From Holothuria scabra (lineage: Eukaryota > Echinodermata > Holothuroidea > Aspidochirotida > Holothuriidae), in assembly GCA_037179385.1 (NCBI GenBank), contig CM074185.1, positions 48,239,000 through 48,302,999 on the forward strand: a stretch of 64,000 nt of DNA, in the 5' to 3' direction. Both the position numbers and the translations under genes were made by a program. Positions 41,835 through 53,800 of the stretch are shown here, piece after piece (the stretch's first letter is position 1; every line of letters begins with the position of its first letter). The notes beneath the pieces were generated by a model. That model was not told where the DNA came from. It did not search any database and saw only the letters and a program-made list of their open reading frames with translations.

Positions 41835-44800
41835 GTAAATTAAACATGTTACTCCTTGGCCACAGCAGTATCGTTAGATTAGCATAGTAGCCTAACTGTT
41901 ACTGTTACTGTTAGGCCTAACGTTATGCCTAGTAAATAAGTAAGGCTTAGCGTAGGTATAGCCTACTGGCAGCCTAACTCTAACTTCTAAGTGCGCATTT
42001 GTCTAGGAGCCTATAGCCTAATAATACGTATCTGCCTAACGTTCAATGAGAAATATTCCAGAACTGAAGATGAAATGCCCCTTAGATCTGCTTGTAGTGA
42101 TATCAAGATGACAGGAACTGTTGTTGTTACTCGTGGCAACTTTAGGCTAGCCTAGGCTACTTAACTTTAGGCCTGACTTTAGGCTATTTGTAAAACACTC
42201 AAAACTTTGCGCATTAGGCTACCTAGGCCTAAAGGTATCTATGGTCAAGCAAATATCTCTTTGTCTGGTCTTTGTAAACCAACCTGTATAACTCTTAGTA
42301 TGCATGTTATGCACTACCGCCCCCCATGCTACTTTGCTAGGACAAATTGCTTTAAATAGTTTTATCCCCCAAGAATGGCCTTCCTAGTAGCCTTATCGAG
42401 GGGGTCATTTTCCACCCTAAGCCTGTGGACTTTATCATCAATTCACTGAGGGCTTGACCGACTGCAGGGCCCATACGTGGTGTACATACTAAATTCCTTA
42501 ACTGGATGTTTCACCATACTTTGCAAGAAGCAGAAGAGGCTGTTATCTGGAGATCGCAAGCAACCAAAGTTCAGTTCAGGTCTTCGTCGAGAGCGGACGT
42601 GTTTTCACGGAGCTCTCGCTGATCGTGCTGAATTTTGGCATTGTGCTGTACTGTGCTGCTTGTTAGCAACAGTCTGCGTCGTGTGTGCGTCGTGTCGAGG
42701 TGGTCAGTCTTTTTAGCTCTCAGTTTTATCCTTTTGTATCTTCTCTTTTTGTGTCCATCGAGTGTTATTTCTTAGTATTTTATCTGGCGTTGCCTGTTTT
42801 TATCTTTTTTCTTGCGGTTTGGTGGTTTTTAGTGCTGTTCCGGCCTTTGAATTTTTAGCTCCTTGTTTGTCGTTTTATTCCGGTTGGGGTGTCGCATGTT
42901 CTTTGTAGCCTAAGCTTTTATAGTGTATACACCTGTATTGTAGCCTTTCACGGCCCTGCGGTGCTGAGTACGATGCATACAACCCAATTATGTGGCCTTT
43001 TATGTGGATTCTTACTGCTTTTATTCAAGTGCCAGAGGATTTCTCAAACCCAGATGGACTATATTAACACATCCTCCCCCAGTTTCAGCAGTGAAGCAAC
43101 TACGTGGTCGGTGAGTCTGTTCCTTGCTCAAGGATTAAACATTAGGCCTAGTACTTTTAGTATTAGAGGGTTGGGTCAAAACTAAAGTTGGTTCAAGGCA
43201 ACCATATTGGTTTTACAGTTTTAAGTTACTCTATGCCTGGGAGTCTAACCTATAGGCCTAGGCTTAGGCATACATTGGTGTACATCTCCCTCCTGTTAGT
43301 GTTGGCAGGGGATGTTGAATTAAACCCAGGTGATGGGCATTACTGCGTCTTTTGCCATAAACTTGTGAAGAGGTTTGATAAAGCCATACTGTGTGATGGC
43401 TGTGAAAGGTGGGTTCATATTCGTTGTGACAATGTTAGTATTGGAACTTACAAAAAGCTTCAATGTTCCAACGCCGATGATAAGTGGTTTTGTAGTAATT
43501 GTTCATCGCCATGTGGTCTCTGCTCTGAGTATGTTCTTGATTGTGATCCAGCGATTGAGTGCGACACCTGTAAATTGTGGATTCACAGTAGATGTTCCCA
43601 AGTTGCTACCTCTCAATACGAAAATGTTCAGGCAACAAATTGTATATGGATTTGTCCAAAGTGTGATAACGGATATTTTACATGTAGAACAAACTCTTTT
43701 TTATCTCAGGCTGGTAGTGATCTTGAACTAAGCAATAGCTTTGATGCTCTTGACCCCGTTATTTCTCAAGTTAATGTTTCACAACAGAAGTTAAATAAAC
43801 CTACTTTTGTACATTGTAGAAAGGAGATAAGCCTTATGTCTATTAATATAAATGGTCTGAGAGGGAAAAAACTTGATCTCCAGTCCCTCCTTAACTCTGC
43901 TGAACCTGATATCGTTGCATTGCGGGAGACTAAAATTGACAATTCAGTTACTGATAGGGAGCTTTTTCCAGATTGCCTGAATTATACTGTTTTTAGAAAT
44001 GACCGCACCCTTGGAGGTGGTGGTACTATGCTGCTTATTAAAAATTGCTTATTAAAAATTACCTAGCCCCCACTGGTGCAAATTTTCTTTCCAATGGGTC
44101 TGAGTCAGTTTGGGCTGCTTTTTCTATAAATGGGAGTCAGCATTATGTTGCTTCCTGGTATAGGGATCCTGACACCCATGTTGATCACATCTCTCTTCTT
44201 CGTGACCAACTGCATAACATTATGATCAATCATAGAAATAGAAATCCCTCATTCCATATACTAGGTGACTTTAATTTTAGGCTTATCGACTGGGAGACTA
44301 GATTGAATAAGGAAAATGAGACCTGTCTCACCAGCAGTAATGGTCAACTCCTTGTTGACATTGTTGATGATTTTGCCGCAGATCAACTTGTTAAATTTGC
44401 CACTAGAGGTAACAATACTCTTGATTTAGTCATTTCTAATACTCCCAACCTGTACTCTGAAGTCAGCAGTTTTGACCCGCTTAGTGATCATGACATTATT
44501 TTTTGTAAATTGAGGTGCTTTTCCCCTAGGCCTAAGCAACCACGTAGACTTATCCGACAGTATTCCAAAGGGGATTATGACACTATGAGGTATGAAACCA
44601 GAAATTTCGCCACTGGTTACCTAAATGGCACACAAGATAGTCGTACTATTGAAGGAAACTGGTCCCTCATTAAGTCTTTTCTCGAGAGAACTGTGAAAAA
44701 AAACATCCCGTCTAAACTTTCTAGAACTAGGAAATCTCTTCCCTCGGTCACTGATTATATCTGTAGGATGATAAAGAGAAGGAACAGACTTCATGCTTTG

Positions 44801-47800
44801 TATAAGAAGACTAACAAATTATATTTTTACAATAAGTGGGTTGACCTTCGCACTAGTATTAAGAAGGAGGTATTCAATTCTCATAGGAAATACATGAACG
44901 GCATGATAGATGATATTACTCATGACACCAAACCCTTTTGGAGGTCTATTAATGGTCAGAGGAAAGATAATCATAGTATCCCCCCCTTACAGGTCTGCGG
45001 TAAAATAGCTAATAGTGATAAGGATAAGGCTGAAGCCTTGAATAGCCAGTTCAGTAGTGTTTTTACCAGAGACTCCCTCGACTCTGTTCCGCTACAGAGA
45101 AGACCTATCTGTAGTAGAATGGGCGATATTTCCATCTCCACATTTGGGGTTGAAAAGTTGTTGCAAAACCTTAAGATTAGTAAAGCCATGGGTCCTGACA
45201 ACATACACCCATGGGTTCTTAGAGAGCTTGCCACTGACCTTGCTCCAATGATCAGTCATCTTTTCCAGCAATCAATCAACAGTGGTCAAGTCCCCAAGGA
45301 CTGGAAAAAGGCAAATATCTGTCCTATTTTTGAGAAGAACGATAGCTCTCTCCCATCCCAACTACCGCCCTGTCTCTCTTACTTGTATATGTTGTAAGCT
45401 ACTTGAGCATATTATCAGCTCAAATATGATGGATCACTATCAAGCGAATAACAGCCTTTCCTCTAAACAGCATGCGTTTAGAAAAAATCATAGTTGTGAT
45501 ACACAGTTACTGTCTGTTGTGGATGATTGGACCTCCGCCTTAGATAAAAATAAACAAGTTGATGTCTTCATCCTGGACTTTGAGAAGGCTTTTGATACAG
45601 TTCCTCATGAACTACTTAAGACGAAGTTATTCTCCTTGGGGGTGTCTAGGCAAGTCATAAATGGGATTGATAACTTTCTTACTGACCGTTCACAATCAGT
45701 TGTTGTTAATGGTACTAGTTCTGCTTCTGCTCCAGTCCTTTCCGGTGTTCCTCAAGGGTCTGTCCTACGACCAGTACTTTTCTTGTCTTATATTAATGAT
45801 ATTGTTAGTGCTGCTTCTTCTGAAGTTAGGTTGTTTGCTGATGACTGTGTTTGCTATAGGGTCATCAATAATCCCAGTGACTGCAGTGAGTTACAGAAGG
45901 ACATTATAAACTTGGGCCAGTGGGCCAGTACTTGGGGTATGAGATTCCACCCGGCTAAGTGTAATGTTATGTCTGTTACAAGGAAGCGTAACCCAATAAT
46001 CTATAATTATACTCTTAATGGGGCCAATCTGACAAGGGTTGATTCAATTAAGTATCTGGGGGTGACTATCACTAAGAATCTCAGCTGGGGCAAACATATC
46101 CAACTTGTTTGTAATAAAGGAAATAGGATCTTAGGCCTATTACGCAGGAACCTCTCATTTTGTTCCAAAGATGTTAAATTGGCGGCCTATAAAGGTTTAC
46201 TAAGGCCCTTGTTGGAGTATGCTTGTTCCGTCTGGGATCCACATCAAATTTCACTCCAAGATAGATTGGAGGGAGTACAAAAAAGATCTGCTAGGTTTAT
46301 ATCCGGCGAGTACTCCCGTGAAGTTGGCTCTATGACCGCACTCCTCAAAGATCTAGGTCTACATACTTTGTCTGACCGCCGCAGACGTTGCAGACTCATA
46401 ATTTTTGCCAAAGGTACAGTATTTATGGCCAAGCTAACATCCCCCTGTCTAATCTGTGTAAACCTACTCGTGGTTCTCGTAACATGCATGCTTTGCACTT
46501 TCGCCCCCCCTCTGCTAAGACTAATTGTTTTAAGTACAGTTTTGTCCCTAATACTACTCGGGATTGGAATAACCTCCCAGAGAGTCTTATTGCGGGGGCC
46601 ATAAGTCACCCAAAGCCGGTGGATTTCATTATGAACTCTTTGAGGGCCTGACTGATCACACGGCACGTACGCGGTGTAAAATTGTCCTTTTGGATGTCTC
46701 ACCGTTTTGAAGAAGAAGAAGAAGAAGAAGGGATAGGCCTATGCTAGCCTAGTGCAAAATTATGACTTTTGATATGGTAGTGATTCCTGTAATTGACCAC
46801 AGAGTTAGCTAGCACACTCCAGCTAACAACAGCCAGGATAAATGGAGCAAAAAGTGTGATTTTCCCTGACCTTAATTCAAGAATCAACCATTTGCAACAG
46901 TGAGGATTACTGTAAATGTACAACTAGACCTACGTGTAGCCTAATTTTGGTAAAGATAAAAATGTACCAACCTGTTTTAAGATTTCACGGTATACCGGTA
47001 ATTCCGTAAGTACCAGTACGGTACGGTACCACCAACCTAAGGGTACCGAAGTATCGTGGAGACTGGTACTCAACTGTAAGGCGAAAATCTTTTCTCAAAA
47101 TTATAGCATTTAATTTAGAAAGATACTAAAATGTAACAAAAATCCATTTAATAAATGCCCCGTGTCTTCAAACATTACAATATAAACAGGGAATAGTCAC
47201 TTGATAATTTTTTTTGCACCATTTCAGTCACAAATTCCCCCTAAGAATTTTGGAAATTGCCGTTTAACGTTACAGTACTTTCGCAGAACTAGTACCTCCA
47301 CACTAAAAAGGAACTTGCTTTCTTTTGACATTCTGCGCAATCTCAGAATGATCCCTGCCAGCGCTAGCCTCACCTACACATTGTGTATTTAGACGGATAC
47401 GATTAGTCAACTTTGAGGTGAAAATCTTTTCTCAAAAACAAAGCATTTGAATTAGAATGATACTTCAATGCAACAAAAACCCATTTCATAAATGCGCCGT
47501 GTCTCTAAGCATTGAAATACAAACAGGAAACATTCACTTGATAATTGTTTTGCACTATTTCAGTCACAAATCCCCCTAAGAATTTCAGGAAGTGCCGTTT
47601 AACGTTACTTTGGCAGAACTAGTACCTTCCACACTAACCGGGCCCTTGCTTTCTTTCGACATTCTGGGCAACCCCCGAACGATCGCTGCTCATCAGCAAA
47701 TGCTTTCACATGGTGTATCATACCATGAGTTGATTGATAGAACTCACTTTGATTACGATAGCACACAACATTATAGGAGTGAGAAATTCGTGGTAAGCAG

Positions 47801-50800
47801 ACAAAAAATCATAGCACTGCAAGCTCTGACATGAACGTTGCATCGACGATTTCTGATTCTAACACAGTGTTGTAATGGGACTGTTCCATAACGCTCACTG
47901 TCTGTGGAAGAAAAACTTTTGCACGGACACAACAAACGTTCTTTCAGAAATTTACACAGTGAAGCAATTGGACTGAACACCAGTAAATCCCGCATAAAAC
48001 ATTGGCTCGCGTGTTCAGTTCACCTGATTAACTCACTTGCTTTGTTGTATTGATAGCTACTGAGGAACAGTATGTGTTATTGTACAACGGATTGCTGTGC
48101 GATGCATTCGTAAATTCAATCATGAAGCACTTTGATTTATTTATTGGACGCTTAATTTGCAGAGAGGTTATTTCTTTTTTTGTTTACCAATTTGTTGAGT
48201 GTGGGGTGACTAAATGTTATAAAAAATACTGTAACGGGAGGCAGGGATTATCAGAAGACTTCGCTTATGTCAATGCAGTATTTTTATGGATATTTTGCAT
48301 GTGATAAAAATCCTACATTTTTACTCTTCTGGTACCTGTATTACGGTATTACCGGTACCATTTGTGGCAGTACCGACGGTACCAATTATCAGTGGTACGG
48401 TACCGTGAAACCCTTACCTGTTTTGGCGTCAGTGTGGACTAAGACAATGCATTTGGTTTGTAAATTGTTCCACAGCTAAGGCTGGTGCTTTGATGCTTCC
48501 ACTGGTGTGCAAAATTTGGTAGTGTGCGAAATTCCAGAGTATTTATTGTATAGTAGCTGGTTCAAAGTTGGAACAGGTTCTAAATTTGAACGCCTGATTT
48601 AAAAGCTAATTTATTCACTGATCGATGTACAGTAATTGTCAGTTTCACCATACCATTTGGAGCCGGATTTATTTGTTAATGACATTTTAATTAATTGATG
48701 TAAATACTGCCTAATGGCTGATAAATGAATGATTTTAATGAGGTGTTCAAATTTAGAACCTGTTTGAACTTTGAACCAACCATTATACTATACTTATGAT
48801 TAGGCCTTGGCCCTAGGCTATACCTTGTAACATTAGCCTGGCAGGGATGTGGCACTTTCACAAAATTTTTCTTCAAAAATGTCATGTAACAAGGCCTTAC
48901 GTTACTTAGTAAGCAACATTGAAGTTTGGCCTACATGCAGACACACACAGTCCCTAAAACACCACTCGAGACTTCTTTCCAAGAAGAAAAATTGCCATTG
49001 ACAACAACTCTCTTAGACCTACAGTACCATTGAGCAACATATTGATCCACTGAGCCCACTTGCCTTTGATGCCTAACCTAGATGCAATTTTACCAAGAGT
49101 CTACCTATAGTACTTTTCGAAAGGCTTTTTGGAAGTCAAGGTTAATGACATCAACATTGGAACCTGCATGGAGAGACAAAGAAACGTCCTCAAGAAAGCT
49201 TAAAAAATTTGTAATACAAGACATGCTGGGAAGGAAACCATGCAGAGTTAGATTGAATAACCCATTATCTAAAAGATGCTTGAGCAAACAGTTCTTGATT
49301 AAGATTCCATAATTTTGCACACAACACTAGTTAAACTGACTGGCCTGTAATAAAAAGGTAAACTCCAATCCCCCTTTTTAAAACTTGGAGTGGCATTAGC
49401 AACCTGCCAGTCAGTAGGAACAAAATTTGAGTCAAGAAATTCCTGGAAAATAGTTGATACCGGAACTGGTAAAACTTCAGAGCATTCACGAAGGATGACG
49501 GGGTGGATCCCATCTGGCCCAGGAGCTTTACTTGTCTTTAAACTCTTTTAATTTTTTCAGAACCAGTTCCTCAGAGAACACAATGCCACTTATTGGAGAA
49601 GAGCTATTGGAACCCCTACAAATCCCCTTGACTGATGACTCCTTGGTTAAAACAGATACAAAATATATCACTATCTAATGAACCATTCACATCATGAAGT
49701 GGCCTAAACCCCTCCTTAACATGCTGCCTAGATGTGGCATAGGCATGGAAAGATTTTGGGTTAATCCTAACCTCACTGGCCAACCTTTTTTCAAAGCTAG
49801 CTTTAGTGTCCTTAACCAAATTTTTAACTAAGATATCTTGGCACTTGTAGGCAGTTAAGTCATCAGACTCCTTGCCGACCTTAAAATGTTGCCAACACTT
49901 ACGTTTCTTCCTTGTTGCCCTGAGGACCTCCCTAGAAATTCAACTAGGCCTACATTTCAGCAGTGCCTTTTTGAGTGGTATACATACCTTTGTAACATCA
50001 AAAACAGTACTGCTAAAAAATTTCCAAGCTTCAGCAGGACCTAAGTGAGACAAATGTGCAACCCAATCTATGCTAAACTCCTCTTTTGCATAACTTAAGT
50101 TAGCTTTACTGATGTCAAGAACAGTTTTGTCACTTCTTGGAGGTTTACTGAAACAATGTGTCAAAACTAATAAGATGGTGGTTACTACATCCAACCTTCC
50201 CACTTCCCACTTCCCTCCCCACCACTACTCGCAATTCTGACCAGATTTTCATCAGTACTTAACTCTAAATCTAAACAATTATCCTCATGAGTGGGAAACA
50301 CAACATGGTGAGTGAGGAAACAATCAGACACCACCCCAAGAAACTCCCTCCCATGTGACTGGCTGGTGCATAAATGCCAATCAACATCAGAAAAGTTGCA
50401 ATCCTCAAACACAACCGCCCTCTTAGAAGATAATTTCTTCAAACTTTGAATCAAATTCTGATTATTATCAGCACCAGAGTTAGGCGAACAGTAAATGATG
50501 CCAACAACCAAAGGAGTACCCCTATTGATTGGACTAAGTTCACAAAACAAGCAGTAAGCAAAACCAGCAGAAAACTTTTCAGTGACTTCAACACAATTTA
50601 TACTGTCCTTAAAATACAGCAAGACCCCTCCACCTCTACTACCAACAGTATCAACCCTATTCTGCCTATAAGTTTTATACCCTGGAACCTGAATTTCAGA
50701 ATTACTAATATCACTGTGGAGCCAACTTTCAGTAACCCCAACTAAGTCAGGATTGTCTATGGAAACATGTACAAGAAACAAAACAGTATTGGTGCTGTAC

Positions 50801-53800
50801 AATGAGGCGTTTAGCTCATTCAAAACCGTGGAACAGTAAATTGTTGTAAATTTACCGTATATTTAGAATCACTTTCATGTGGAAATCTCTTTCTGATTAT
50901 TCCTTTTAGGATTTCAAGATGGCTTTCTTGGGAAAGATATTACAAATGATGGAGTTACACTGGAGGTAAGGAACTACACAGTGTGACAGTGTGCTTGTAC
51001 TGTCAGCACTGTAAAATAACTAAATAATTCTGTAAAAATCTAGTAAGATTTTATTTGTGCAAACTACAGTTGTAACTGTGAGGTGAAATTTTTTTTGTGA
51101 ATACCAATTATACCAGTACCTCTTCTTACACTTGGTATCTTTTCATAGACAAGTTCCAACAGGCTAGATGGGGAGCCAACTGATCTGTCTGTTAGGGATG
51201 TGAATGTTTAGCAAAATAACTAAACGTTTAACCTCAAAAATTTGCGATAGTTTAGCGATTACTTGCGATTACCTTATCACAAAAAAATAATTTCAGTATG
51301 TAGTAATTGATACTGAATGTAATGCAGAAATTGTAATAGTTGTTTTCTTGCATGGTAATAAAATCAGATTATTCTGAAACTTTGAAGCCTACAAGGTTTA
51401 AATATTTCCAGAATGTTCCATTTAACAAAAACCAGGGATCATCAGAGTATACAAATGGAAAAAAAACCTTTCAAAATGCTGGTTTTGCGATTAATCGCTT
51501 GTAGCTTCGTACGAAACATTTATTCCACATGCGATCGTTCAGCGATTTATCGCTACACGTTCACAGCCCTACTGTCTGTTGGTGCATATCCAGCTTGGAA
51601 GGGGGTATAAGGGGACACCCCCTTCCTTTTTCGAAAATTTTTGAATTTAAAAAGTGTCTACACGCAAAATGGTGGCACTTTTTGGCAAGTCAGTCAACAC
51701 AATTGTGCTAGGCTGCAATAAAAAATTCAGGGAGGCACTAATTTTTTTTTTTAGTAACCTAAAGTAGAAAAATTGCACTAAGAGATTTGCCAAACTAATG
51801 TTTATACAGATACTCACAAACTCACATTTGGTAAAACCTCTCCTAGTCACAATATTCCTTTCTTTATTGTTGTCAAACTAATAGGATGAAAAATAAAGAG
51901 AAGCAAAACATTTTGTTTTTTCTTCAGGAATCCCATGTTGTCATATTGCATATGTGGCACAAGTGCTTAACAAACCTTTCATTTTTCAATGGTATGGCCT
52001 ACTGTATCCTCCTTATTACTGTCCAGGGGCCAACTCTAACAAACACTCCAAACTGGGACCTTTGCAGTTCATGCCCATCACACATTAATTTGAAGGTGAA
52101 AATAATAGACTGGAAAGCAAAAAGAAAAAGCCCTCCTTGTCAATGCAAGGTACAGTACATTGTTGATATAACCTCTGTTGCCCTCAAGCTAAAATTGGAA
52201 CGCAGTTTTAAGTTCCTTATACACCACAGTAGTATGTAAGTAAAAAGTAATTCTTTGCTTCAACCTCCCCATAACACCTCCGTAGTTAAAGGCAGTTGTC
52301 TCCAGTCCTAGTGTCTGTGTTGAAAGTTACTGACTCACTATAGGAATTTTTAGTTCCTTTTTTTTATGTTATGTACTGTAGCACTTCGTAATTTCATTGG
52401 GTATTAAATTTTATAAGTTTCATTTCACAGACTAGTTCACAGCATTGCATTCTGTTATTTGAACTTATTCAGTTTACAAAGTATAAAATTACAAACTGTT
52501 GTATCTTGGAAAAATTGGTGGCTTTTCTTGGCATTACAAATTTATGAATAAATATAAAGAGTAAGTACAGTACCCTGGGATGTTCTGATCAGGACTGTAT
52601 GTTGCTACCAAATAAGTACAGTAGAATCTACAATATACATTATACTTTATAGGTAGTACTGTGTGATTTGCTGTACACACACACTAGACGAGTTCTTCTT
52701 TTACCAGTCATGAAAATTCTTGAGGTTCATAGAATTGTACAACTTTGTGTAATAGACATTGAATTCATGGAAATACTTGGTGAACTCACTTTTATAGACT
52801 CAAAGTCTGTGCAAAATATTTCAGTATGATCCAGTGTAAATATACATTGAAGTAAACTTAGTTGAAAAATGGCACAAAAAATGTGGGGGATGTTTAAGTA
52901 CTGTAAAACTGTTTAGTGTTGCAGTAATTACCATATAAAGATTTAGTCCTAATTTTCCAAATTGTTGTAACGGATAATATGTAGTTGTGATTTTCATTTT
53001 CTAGCGTGGTAAATTGAAATAAACATTGAGACCTGTTGGGTTATGCTTGCAGAATTGCTTTGTAAAGCACAGTACAATATAGCATTGTTCCATCTTTCTT
53101 TGTTAGACATCATTGTGTCAATAAGGCCAGACTGAGTAGGCTAACATTATGCAAACATTCTCAATTAGCTGTTTAAGTGCATCTGATTTGATTTACATAC
53201 GGTATTGGTTCCAATGTAAAAATGCATTCTAGATACAAACCTAATGCAAGCTGTAGAGATTTTACAGAAGTGCCCTACAAAGCTTACATAATACAGAACA
53301 ATACTCTGTCATACTTTAGTTCTGGATGGACATTCATTGAAAACTGTAAAATCAGAAGGTGGCATTTTAATTTTTTTGTACCTTGTGTGTACTTTCAACA
53401 AAACTAGTGCTGTAATATTTTAAATAGAAAATAACAATTGCAAAATGCAAACTGGATTTTAGTTCAGGGGATTATTGCCTCAAACTAAAATATTGAACAG
53501 TTCTGTTGAGTTTTGAAATTTAAAAATGGAACCTACAGTATTGCCTTTGGGCTTGGTGCCCAGCATGAGCAATGGAGTAGGGAAAACAAGCCAGTAAGCC
53601 ACGACTGGAAAGACTAGAAAGGCTGCACGGCTTCTACTGTGGCTGGCCCAACTTAACCAGTTGGTAAGAAACTAAGCTGAAAACTCTATCAGTTTGGATA
53701 CATCTATAAATATAATTACTGTACCTGTGTTAACTTTACACAGTACTGTATGCGATAAAATTTTACAAAGTCATTGCATGTTTTTCCCACTGCACAAGGC

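Larger units (their letters stand above)
42541..46731 (+). mobile_element. CR1/L2-type LINE, near full length, frameshifted
   Basis: Order: 5'UTR (about 42541-43187), ORF with 2A-like N-terminus, two PHD-type zinc modules, APE endonuclease, reverse transcriptase, 3'UTR, and a (GAA)n tail at 46710-46728. Non-LTR elements of this class move by target-primed reverse transcription. It is broken by at least three frameshifts (44033-44060, about 45345-45370, about 46405-46425), so it is non-autonomous now. It lies in sense orientation in ATF6 intron 1. The FADD catalytic box and short GAA tail favour the CR1/L2/Jockey group; the exact clade needs a tree. Confidence 0.92.

Noticed and set aside
41860..42230. 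Interstitial telomere repeat (CCTAAC/TTAGGC-like words)
   Set aside because: Words are irregular AGGCCTA variants with no TTAGGG or fixed hexamer phase.
51886..52239. 117-codon plus-strand frame in ATF6 intron 2
   Set aside because: Composition like intron sequence, no motif, and including it would break the exon 2-exon 3 phase.
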